Source: Roseburia sp.
GTDB lineage: Bacteria > Bacillota > Clostridia > Lachnospirales > Lachnospiraceae
Assembly: GCA_023662875.1 (NCBI GenBank)
Contig: JAMPIG010000035.1
Span: 1-35,289 of the forward strand
DNA length: 35,289 bases
Reading direction: 5' to 3'
The notes beneath the pieces were generated by a model. It made no database searches, was not told the origin of the DNA, and was given only the letters and a program-made list of their open reading frames with translations. This document shows positions 28,950 to 35,289 of the stretch, in pieces. The position numbers and the translations under genes were made by a program. Positions within the stretch are counted from its first letter, which is position 1. The number at the start of each line of letters is the position of its first letter.

Positions 28950-29990
28950 ATGGAGATTATGACGTTAAATTTGGACTTTGAGCCGATCGGCCTGACGAAT
29001 CTTCCGTATCTGGATATGGTCTGGGATCGGAAGTATTACGAAACGGGGAAGTTTTCGGTTCAGATTCTCGCGGAAAATTACAACAGCGAGATGCAGTATA
29101 TTTATACAAAAGAGAGGCCGGAGCTGGGTATGATCCAGCAGACAGCCTATTCGGAGAAGGATGAGACGGTAACCTTAAGCGGTTTCTTTTACGAAAAGCG
29201 GCTCGCGGACAAAATTGTCTATCCGATGTTTGAACAGTATGGGACGAGGGAGGAGTTTGTTGCGGCGGTTGTGGAAAGGTATAAGTCCGACATCCCGAAG
29301 CTGACGATCGCGGCAGGACAGAGTACGGGAGAAAAGATCCGGAAGCAGGAGACCGGCGCGACGCTGGAGGAGACGGCGTACAGCACGCTGCAGGTAGAGG
29401 GAAAGTCCTTTCGTTGTATTTATCGTTTTGAAAGGGACGAGATAGAATTTCAGATCTATCAGGGAATCGACCGGACGCAGGCGCAGAGTGTCAATAACTT
29501 TGTGACGTTTTCGAAGGGCTTCCGAAATATTCAAAATGTAAAAGCGCAGAATGACAGCAGCGCCTATAAAAACTATTTTGTAGTGGGAGGCCAGGGGGAG
29601 GGCGCGGACAGGATAATAGCAGTGCTGGATCTGTCGGGGGGAGGATACCGGCGGGAGCTGTTTATTGACGGAGGTACAAAAACTTATAATCCGGCGGAAC
29701 AGTCGGCGGAAGAGTATAAAAGCGTACTGGTACAGATGGCTGTCGAGAGAGCGCAAAGGTATGTCAATATCAGCAATGTGGAATTTGATACTGTGGCGGA
29801 CGCAGGGGCGAAATATTTAGAGGATTATGATCTGGGGGATAAGTGCGATATTATCCTGGATCGGGTCGGGATGTCTTTTGAAGCGAGGATCATTGAGATT
29901 TTGGAGACCTGGAGCGGAGGAGAGCATCAGGTAACGCTGACATTTGGAGATAAAATACCGACACTTTATGAAAGGGCAAGGGTAAGATAA
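28950..29990 (+). CDS. Siphovirus Gp37-like tail tip protein (ReqiPepy6 family)
   Basis: A 346-residue protein. ATG 28950 (MEIMTLNLDFEPIGL) is favoured; GGAAAGGA at 28929-28936 is too near ATG 28938. WDRKYYETGKFSVQILAENY, an internal EFQIYQGIDRTQAQ, NFVVGGQGEG-like strands and DLGDKCDIILDRVGM identify the family. It forms the tail tip structure joined to Dit. The 99 bases before it hold a small AACCGG/CCGGTT inverted repeat without a clear role. Confidence 0.88.
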   Translation: MEIMTLNLDFEPIGLTNLPYLDMVWDRKYYETGKFSVQILAENYNSEMQYIYTKERPELGMIQQTAYSEKDETVTLSGFFYEKRLADKIVYPMFEQYGTREEFVAAVVERYKSDIPKLTIAAGQSTGEKIRKQETGATLEETAYSTLQVEGKSFRCIYRFERDEIEFQIYQGIDRTQAQSVNNFVTFSKGFRNIQNVKAQNDSSAYKNYFVVGGQGEGADRIIAVLDLSGGGYRRELFIDGGTKTYNPAEQSAEEYKSVLVQMAVERAQRYVNISNVEFDTVADAGAKYLEDYDLGDKCDIILDRVGMSFEARIIEILETWSGGEHQVTLTFGDKIPTLYERARVR

Positions 29991-30775
29991 TGAAAAGTTT
30001 TCCTTTTGATTCAGAGATCACGTTTGACCAGGACGGAAGGCCGCTTTATGACAGAGGAATCGACAGCGAAGAATTGAGGAGCTATTACCATTTACTGTAT
30101 ACGGACGGGGTATTTCCAAATCCATCTACAGGATTACAGGTAACGGAATATAACCAGGAGATGAGTGTGAGCGTACAACCTGGAAGCGTAATCATACAGG
30201 GGGCGCTGGGAATCGAAAAGAATAGCAGGACTTTAGTTTTTGAGGCGGCGGGAAGTAACTATGACAGGATCGATGCTGTGGTAGCCAGATTAAACACGAA
30301 CTACGATCACAGAAATATTGATCTGTATGTGGTAAAGGGAGCGGAAAATACGAATCCTGCCGCTCCGGAGCTGACAAGGGAGGGAGGAATCTACGAGCTT
30401 CGCCTTGCGAATGTGTTTATCGCAAAAAATACTACGACAATCTCTGCAGAAAGAATCACTGATACAAGGCTGAATTTGGAAGACTGCGGGATTGTAACGA
30501 GCAATCCGGACCCGGTGGATACCACCGATATATTTCATCAATATCAGGCGGCGCTGGATCATTTTCTGGAATATGCGGACGAGTGTCTGGATGGGACGAT
30601 AGTCGGTAATCCGGAAGATTTAAAGACAGAGGATAAGTCCTCGTTGGTCAGTGCGATCAATGAGTTGAGCGAAACGATCCGGAAGCTGCAGGAAAGCCGC
30701 GTAGTCTGCACGCAAGCGGAGTATGACGCGATGGCGAGCAAGGACGACAACACAATTTATCTGATTACGGGGTGA
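29990..30775 (+). CDS. Baseplate / upper tail fibre structural protein
   Basis: A 261-residue protein whose ATG overlaps the preceding stop. The first half (MKSFPFDSEITFDQDGRPLY, then VQPGSVIIQGALG, DRIDAVVARLN) matches the N-terminal part of Firmicutes baseplate proteins that attach the receptor-binding module. The C-terminus (VCTQAEYDAMASKDDNTIYL) is a common connector motif of tail fibres. It likely links the fibre encoded next to the tail tip. Confidence 0.75.
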   Translation: MKSFPFDSEITFDQDGRPLYDRGIDSEELRSYYHLLYTDGVFPNPSTGLQVTEYNQEMSVSVQPGSVIIQGALGIEKNSRTLVFEAAGSNYDRIDAVVARLNTNYDHRNIDLYVVKGAENTNPAAPELTREGGIYELRLANVFIAKNTTTISAERITDTRLNLEDCGIVTSNPDPVDTTDIFHQYQAALDHFLEYADECLDGTIVGNPEDLKTEDKSSLVSAINELSETIRKLQESRVVCTQAEYDAMASKDDNTIYLITG

Positions 30776-30779
30776 CGTC

Positions 30780-32237
30780 ATGGGAGTGATGACAGGAAGT
30801 AAAAAACTAAAAGGCTGCCGTATAGGCAGTAAAAAGGTGAAAAAGATCATGCGCGGGAGCCAGAAGATCTGGAGCGCCGGGAACATCGTGACCTACCGGG
30901 TGGATAGCGGGATATCTTACACGGAGGAAATCGATGAAGGCGCTGACTGCCTATCCCCGAAATCCTTTGCCCCGGCAAAAACCGGCTGGGAGTTTGTGGG
31001 CTGGCGGCAGGATACTACGGCATCCGGCAGCGTCCTGGGCAGCCTTGCTATGGGGGACGCCCCGATCACGCTGTATGCGGTATTCCGGAAGACGGTAACC
31101 GTGACATACTATAACCTGAGCACCGCCGCGTCGAGGACATCCGGGTATCGCTACTACAACAACGGCAATATCGTAAATCCCAGCTTTACGCTTACACAAG
31201 CAGCCTCCTCGGGCTGGACGGCGAGGGGCTGGTCAACGTCCAATGCAGGAAATGCAGCTATCGCTTACGGCAACGGTGCGACATTTACCAGGGACTCGGA
31301 TGTCACGCTGTACGGCCTGTACCAGCAGACCATAACCGTCACCTATTACAACGGTTCAACATCCGCAAGCAAGACAACCGGTACAAGGTATTGGGCCCCT
31401 GCAGGAGCCATCAATCCATCCTTCACCCTGACACAGGCAGCGCTTTCCGGCTGGGCGGCGAGGGGCTGGAGCACTGGCACCGCTGGAAACAGCGGGATCA
31501 CCTACAACAATGGGGTAGCATTTACCAGGGACAGCAATGTCACGCTGTACGGGATGTACTATCAGACGGTTGTCCTGACAACGGTTGCGAACGGTGTATC
31601 AAGCAATAGTAATGGTATCCGGTATTATAATCCGGGCTCCGGAAAGATCGTAAACCCAACCTTCACGGTAGCCAATCCGTCGAAGAGCGGCGCAACCTTC
31701 CAGGGATGGAGCACATCGGCCAGTTCCACGGCCGTCGCAAACTCCTCGATATCAGGATTGGAGCTGGGTGCCTCGGCTACCCGATATGCGGTATTCAAAT
31801 ACAATGACCTGGCGGATTATACGGTGAGGACATATACCATCAAGAACATGGCGAGTTACTATAATGCCAGCCAGGCAATCACACTCCTCACCATTGGCGA
31901 GGAATATACCGGGTGGACGATTTCGGCTGCCGTCGGGGATTTCGGGATAGCCCAGGCAACGTCGGGGCATTCAAGGGTTGAGGTTAGTGTATGCGACACT
32001 GTGGCAAGGGTAAAATACCTCAATAATTCCAGTGATGATAAAAACGGCACAGGCCGGGAGGAGACCGTATATGTTTATACAAATAAAGCGTTACCTGGCG
32101 CGAATGGCGCGAGGTTTACGCTCAGCGGAACAGGTGCCATCACTGCCAGCGCCAAAAATACGACAAACCATTCGGTAACTGACATCCCGATTTACATCTA
32201 CAGCGTTACGGCGGCCGGGAAAACCGTTGTCGGATAA
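30780..32237 (+). CDS. Tail fibre with four InlB-type repeats (putative receptor-binding protein)
   Basis: A 485-residue protein from ATG 30780. Residues 6-32 (GSKKLKGCRIGSKKVKKIMR) resemble fibre attachment segments. Four InlB B-repeat-like (Listeria-Bacteroides) units lie at about 36-102, 104-181, 184-260 and 262-343, each with (T/S)GW-x-x-x-GW(S/R) and a closing LY(A/G)-(V/L/M)-(F/Y) strand. Units 2 and 3 are nearly identical. The remaining 140 residues are a beta-rich distal domain. Such repeats bind surface structures in bacterial adhesins; here they likely form or extend the receptor-binding part. The last gene before the terminator, a position where host-range proteins diversify. Confidence 0.8.
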   Translation: MGVMTGSKKLKGCRIGSKKVKKIMRGSQKIWSAGNIVTYRVDSGISYTEEIDEGADCLSPKSFAPAKTGWEFVGWRQDTTASGSVLGSLAMGDAPITLYAVFRKTVTVTYYNLSTAASRTSGYRYYNNGNIVNPSFTLTQAASSGWTARGWSTSNAGNAAIAYGNGATFTRDSDVTLYGLYQQTITVTYYNGSTSASKTTGTRYWAPAGAINPSFTLTQAALSGWAARGWSTGTAGNSGITYNNGVAFTRDSNVTLYGMYYQTVVLTTVANGVSSNSNGIRYYNPGSGKIVNPTFTVANPSKSGATFQGWSTSASSTAVANSSISGLELGASATRYAVFKYNDLADYTVRTYTIKNMASYYNASQAITLLTIGEEYTGWTISAAVGDFGIAQATSGHSRVEVSVCDTVARVKYLNNSSDDKNGTGREETVYVYTNKALPGANGARFTLSGTGAITASAKNTTNHSVTDIPIYIYSVTAAGKTVVG

Positions 32238-32315
32238 GACTGTGAAAGGAAGAGGAAAATGAAAAACAGAGCGCCCCCTGCGGGGAAAGGGGAACGAAAA
32301 AGAAAAAAGAGCCAC

Positions 32316-32348
32316 AGAGCCGGATGTTGCACGCGTCCGGCTCTTTTT
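32316..32348 (+). terminator. Intrinsic terminator after the tail module
   Basis: AGAGCCGGA (32316-32324) pairs with TCCGGCTCT (32336-32344), followed by TTTT. It ends the structural operon and separates it from the lysis genes. A small open frame from ATG 32259 with a GAAAGGAAGAGG site runs through it, but it is not supported as a gene. Confidence 0.85.
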
Positions 32349-32352
32349 CATG

Positions 32353-32387
32353 ACAATGGAATTCCCGCGAAGCGTGAATTCTATTGT
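32353..32387. promoter_or_regulatory. 12-bp inverted repeat before the lysis genes
   Basis: ACAATGGAATTC (32353-32364) pairs with GAATTCTATTGT (32376-32387) with one G-U pair; the loop contains CGCGAAGCG, which can add three pairs. It lies directly upstream of the AGGAGGGAGG site of the next gene and just after the terminator. An RNA processing or binding site, or a second weak terminator, is possible. Confidence 0.55.
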
Positions 32388-32411
32388 TGACGACAGGAGG
32401 GAGGTGAAGAT

Positions 32412-32924
32412 ATGTTTTCAAGACGTCAGCCGGAATCGGACGGGAGCGTCCTTCGCCGGGTAGAGGAGGTTTCCGCGGATGTAAAAACGTTGAAGGAAAG
32501 GTTAGAAGACTTCCGGGAGAGCGTCGCCACAACGCACGCCAACCTCGGCAAGCGGATCGGGACGCTGGAGGGCCAGGAGCAGGTGCGGGACGAACAGTAT
32601 AAGCATATCAACGATAAGCTGGAAGACGTTACCCGGGAGATGGCGGAATTCAAGCGGGAGAACAAGGATTCCATCGCCGAGCTGCGGAAGGAGCATAAGG
32701 ATTCCATGGCGGAGCTGAAGGCGGGGAACAAGGAGATCCTGGACGCCTTAAACCCGCTGAAGCACAAGGTCGAAGACCTGGAATTGATGAAAAAGGATGT
32801 GGATGAAATCCAGAAAAAACCGGGGGAGACCTGGGAGCATCTCAAGAAGCAGACGCTGGTATGGGGTCTTCTCTTGATCCTGGCGATCGTTGCGGCGGCC
32901 CTGGGACTGGAAAAATTTCTGTAA
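32412..32924 (+). CDS. XhlA-like coiled-coil protein with C-terminal membrane helix
   Basis: A 170-residue protein from ATG 32412 after GGAGGGAGGTG. Residues about 15-140 are a continuous charged coiled coil with an internal duplication (KENKDSIAELRKEHKDSMAE-type heptads). Residues about 148-168 (LVWGLLLILAIVAAALGLEK) are a transmembrane helix. This architecture is that of XhlA/haemolysin-like proteins that precede holins in Firmicutes prophages. It probably takes part in lysis. Confidence 0.75.
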   Translation: MFSRRQPESDGSVLRRVEEVSADVKTLKERLEDFRESVATTHANLGKRIGTLEGQEQVRDEQYKHINDKLEDVTREMAEFKRENKDSIAELRKEHKDSMAELKAGNKEILDALNPLKHKVEDLELMKKDVDEIQKKPGETWEHLKKQTLVWGLLLILAIVAAALGLEKFL

Positions 32925-32971
32925 CAGGAAAGCGGGACAGGAAGAATTAAAAAAGAGGAGGACGAAAAAAG

Positions 32972-33277
32972 ATGGATATTAGTTTTTTACTGGGGATGGT
33001 GAATCCCCTGATACTTGGGATGTGCCTGGCGGTAGGCTACGTGCTGAAGATAGCGTTTGAAAAGTTCCCGAACCGGTACATCCCGCTGGCGGCGCTCAGC
33101 TGCGGGACGCTGCTGTCGATCATCCTGCACTGGAAGAGCGGGATCAACGCGGAGATTCTGCTGGGCGGCATGATCAGCGGCCTGGCGTCCACGGGGCTGT
33201 ATGAAATGCTGCGGAACCTGTTAAAGTTCGACGGAAAGAGCGGCGGGGAAGGAGAGAGCGGTGGGGAAGATGACTAA
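32972..33277 (+). CDS. Phage holin
   Basis: A 101-residue protein from ATG 32972 after AGAGGAGGACG. Hydrophobic segments at about 3-25 (FLLGMVNPLILGMCLAVGYV), 36-54 (YIPLAALSCGTLLSIILHW) and 61-80 (LLGGMISGLASTGLYEML), with a charged hydrophilic tail (GKSGGEGESGGEDD). Size, topology and place directly before the endolysin indicate a holin that permeabilises the membrane for the lysin. Confidence 0.85.
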   Translation: MDISFLLGMVNPLILGMCLAVGYVLKIAFEKFPNRYIPLAALSCGTLLSIILHWKSGINAEILLGGMISGLASTGLYEMLRNLLKFDGKSGGEGESGGEDD

Positions 33278-35129
33278 AATATTAGGACAGGCGGAAGCTG
33301 CCGCCGAACAGATGGCGGCCTATCTGCTGTCAGTCAACCCCTCGCCGCAGACCAGCGTCCCGCCGCTGGAGCTGTGCCGGGCATTCCTGGAGCAGGCAGC
33401 AAAGGAGGGCGTCCGCGGGGACGCCCTCTTTGCGCAGTCCTGTAAGGAGACGGGCAATTTTGCCTTCCGGGGAACGGTAAAGCCGGGACAGAATAACTTC
33501 GCAGGGCTGGGGACGACCGATCCCGCCACGCCTGGGGCGTCCTTCCCGGACGCGGATACCGGGATCCTGGCGCAGGCCCAGCACGCAAAGGCCTACGCTA
33601 CCGCCGCGGGTCTGGCGTGTCCTTGCGTGGATCCCCGGTACGGGCTGCTGGTCAAGTACGGCAAGGCCGGGACGGCTCCGCATTGGGAGGAGCTGGGCGG
33701 CAGGTGGGCGGTGCCCGGGTACGATACCAAAAAGTATCCGTCCCTGGAGGAGGCGGATGCCGCCGGGGACAGTTATGGATACCAGATCATTAGGATTTTG
33801 CAGAAGATACTGGCTATGCCAGTGGAGGAAGAGAGAAAGGAGCCTACAATGATTAAAAAAACAGCATATCAAACCAAAAACCGGGCTTATACCAGCGGCA
33901 GGACAATCTCTGTGGCCGGGGCCATGCTGCACAGCTACGGCTGCCCGCAGCCGGATCCCAATGTTTTGGCGGAGAGGTGGAACAATTCCGCGGCAAGCGC
34001 CTGCGTCCATGCGCACATCGGGAAAGAGTTATGCATCGAAACCCTGCCCTGCGCGGAGCAAAAGGGAAAAGCCCGGAGAGGATGGCATTCCGGCTCCGGA
34101 AAAAAGGGATCCGCGAATAATACCCATATCAGCGCGGAGATGACGGAACCGGCTACGATCAAATATGTCGGCGGGTCGAACTGGATCGAGCTGGGGGACG
34201 GGAGCAATACAAAGGCACATGTCCTGGCGACCTACAAAAATGCGGTGGAGGAATTTGCGCAGTGGTGCAAATACCACGGTCTGAATCCACTTGCGGACGG
34301 CGTGATCCTGTCCCACCGGGAGGGATGCGCGCGGGGGATTGCCAGCAATCACGGGGATGTAGAGCATATCTGGGCTAAGTTCGGCCTCACGATGGATCAG
34401 TTCCGGCGGGATGTGGCAGCAGCCATGCAGGGCAACGTTGTAGATTTCGGCGGCATGGTAGCGGTAACCGACACGTCCGGCCAGAAAATCAGCCCGCTGG
34501 ACGGCACGTTGACGGTTATCTACGGAGGGGAGGACGGCCTGAATATTCGTGAAGCGCCGTCCTATAATGCGCCTGTGCAGGACGTGGCTTATAAAAACGT
34601 CGTATTTACCGTTACGGGGATTTCGGCGGATGAAAAATGGTATCAGCTGAAAGGCAGCGGATTTGTCTCCGCCGTCCCGTCCTATGTATCCTTTAAGGCC
34701 ACGCCTGCGCAGAAAGAGGCGACAGCCGGGACAGGATACTACCGTGTACGTCAGGCGTGGGACAAGCCGGATACCCAGATCGGGGCATTTAAGGTGCAGG
34801 AAAACGCGATCGAACTGTGCCTGCAGAACAGCGGCTACCGGGTCTACGATCCGGACGGGAAAGAGATTTATCCCTGTACGGAGGCCCAGGCGGTGCCGAT
34901 GCAGGCTGCGGTAAAGATTTCCAACCTGCGGATCCGCAAAGGGCCTGGGACTACCTATGATTACCACAAAAAGGGAGGGCAGGCCGTTTACACCGGTAAG
35001 AAAACCGTAACGATCGTTGAAACGTCAGACGGGCCCGGGGCAAAGCTGTGGGGGTTGCTGGGCGACTATACGCAGGAGCGTAACGGCTGGATTGCCCTGG
35101 ATGATGCGTATGTAGATATCCGAAAGTGA
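33261..35129 (+). CDS. Two-enzyme endolysin: glucosaminidase, amidase and SH3b domains
   Basis: A 622-residue protein from GTG 33261 (seven bases after GGAAGGAG; ATG 33270 is an alternative). Residues about 30-185 are a glucosaminidase domain with likely catalytic E63 (QSCKETGNFAF). Residues about 197-390 are an Amidase_2-like N-acetylmuramoyl-L-alanine amidase (LHSYG, NNTHISAEM, LSHREGCARGIASNHGDVEH). Two SH3b-like domains follow (LDGTLTVIYGGEDGLNIREA; VKISNLRIRKGPGTTYDYHK). It degrades the host wall on lysis, cutting both glycan and peptide links. An internal ribosome site at 33836 and ATG 33849 would yield the amidase-SH3b part alone. Confidence 0.9.
   Translation: MGKMTKILGQAEAAAEQMAAYLLSVNPSPQTSVPPLELCRAFLEQAAKEGVRGDALFAQSCKETGNFAFRGTVKPGQNNFAGLGTTDPATPGASFPDADTGILAQAQHAKAYATAAGLACPCVDPRYGLLVKYGKAGTAPHWEELGGRWAVPGYDTKKYPSLEEADAAGDSYGYQIIRILQKILAMPVEEERKEPTMIKKTAYQTKNRAYTSGRTISVAGAMLHSYGCPQPDPNVLAERWNNSAASACVHAHIGKELCIETLPCAEQKGKARRGWHSGSGKKGSANNTHISAEMTEPATIKYVGGSNWIELGDGSNTKAHVLATYKNAVEEFAQWCKYHGLNPLADGVILSHREGCARGIASNHGDVEHIWAKFGLTMDQFRRDVAAAMQGNVVDFGGMVAVTDTSGQKISPLDGTLTVIYGGEDGLNIREAPSYNAPVQDVAYKNVVFTVTGISADEKWYQLKGSGFVSAVPSYVSFKATPAQKEATAGTGYYRVRQAWDKPDTQIGAFKVQENAIELCLQNSGYRVYDPDGKEIYPCTEAQAVPMQAAVKISNLRIRKGPGTTYDYHKKGGQAVYTGKKTVTIVETSDGPGAKLWGLLGDYTQERNGWIALDDAYVDIRK
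33836..33851 (+). promoter_or_regulatory. Internal ribosome binding site and start in the endolysin gene
   Basis: AAAGGAG (33836-33842), six bases, then ATG 33849, in frame with the endolysin (residue 197). The site falls exactly at the junction of glucosaminidase and amidase domains. The product would be 426 residues, an amidase with two SH3b domains. Confidence 0.65.
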
Positions 35130-35289
35130 TCCATGACATAAGGCGCTAACTTCTATCCTTTTAAAATAGAAATAGGTATAATAAATAATATATGGAAAAA
35201 GATAGTTAGCAACAATTAGCAACACGAAAAAAGTAGGAAATACTGTAAATACGGGCTTTTGACAAATAAAAGTCTTAATAATTTTTTAA
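35130..35289. other. AT-rich non-coding right end
   Basis: No gene is supported in these 160 bases. They contain TTAGCAAC twice in tandem two bases apart (about 35206-35223), an imperfect inverted repeat of CTAAC...CTATC with GATAGTTAG, TATAAT-like sequences and TTGACA near 35258 followed by an AT-rich stretch that runs off the end. The content is compatible with a regulatory or attachment region next to genes outside the window. Confidence 0.4.

Noticed and set aside
30780-32237. Diversity-generating retroelement target in the fibre gene
   Set aside because: No reverse transcriptase and no template repeat are present in the window.
32259-32390. 43-codon frame with a ribosome site running through the terminator
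   Set aside because: Nearly all of it is terminator and hairpin sequence and the peptide is a run of basic residues; a leader peptide cannot be excluded but is not supported.
32387-32415. TTGACG as a -35 box for a lysis promoter
   Set aside because: With 17-bp spacing the -10 would be ATATGT on the start codon of the gene, leaving no leader for its ribosome site.

Overview
The window is a nearly continuous tailed-phage genome segment (phage or prophage) of siphovirus type with HK97-style head genes. The host is most likely a Clostridia member of the Lachnospiraceae type. This rests on strong AGGAGG-type ribosome binding sites, a GC-rich codon bias (CGG, GAG, GCG, CTG) in the long genes, and gene families I associate with gut Lachnospiraceae phages (PcfJ-like protein, P27/Terminase_1 packaging, phi13-type tail tube, Gp37-like tail protein). 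The host call is inference. No rRNA, tRNA, CRISPR array or insertion sequence was seen.

Layout. (1) 1-3360: an AT-richer block of very small genes on alternating strands, arranged as convergent pairs that often overlap tail to tail. Four minus-strand genes each carry the same promoter plus a near-identical 36-nt leader. A second DNA repeat, encoding the C-terminal residues RPIERAAV and a stop codon, recurs three times at plus-strand gene junctions. (2) 3383-12901: the early/replication block, all plus strand. It holds a small HTH protein, unknown proteins, an HUH-type (rolling-circle) initiator, an RNase H-fold protein, an unknown protein plus a PcfJ-like protein, a ParB-like HTH protein with a long acidic linker, an HNH-like protein, small unknowns and a Dam-type adenine methylase. 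(3) 12923-15900: a tyrosine recombinase, a degenerate N6-methylase-like protein, an ASCH-like protein, a sigma-like late regulator and a control region with three phased TGTCCG repeats and a strong hairpin. (4) 15901-23400: HNH nuclease, probable cos region, small and large terminase, portal, ClpP-type protease, capsid, connectors and tail tube. (5) 23421-32237: tail chaperone with a -1 frameshift site, a minus-strand moron with its own promoter and terminator, tape measure, distal tail proteins and a fibre with InlB-type repeats. (6) 32238-35129: terminator and hairpin, then an XhlA-like protein, holin and a two-enzyme endolysin. (7) 35130-35289: AT-rich non-coding DNA.

The plus-strand genes read as one phage programme: early regulation, replication, modification, a late switch at about 15.77-15.88 kb, packaging/head, tail, lysis. 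The minus-strand genes at 0.6-3.0 kb and at 24.0-24.3 kb sit outside that programme with independent promoters, so they are probably accessory or lysogen-expressed genes. No CI-type repressor and no integrase at a genome end were found; the only recombinase is the central tyrosine recombinase. The most unusual features are the alternating small-gene array with its repeated promoter-leader element, a 16-bp palindrome present three times, an out-of-frame block inside the ParB-like gene, and the endolysin with an internal start.
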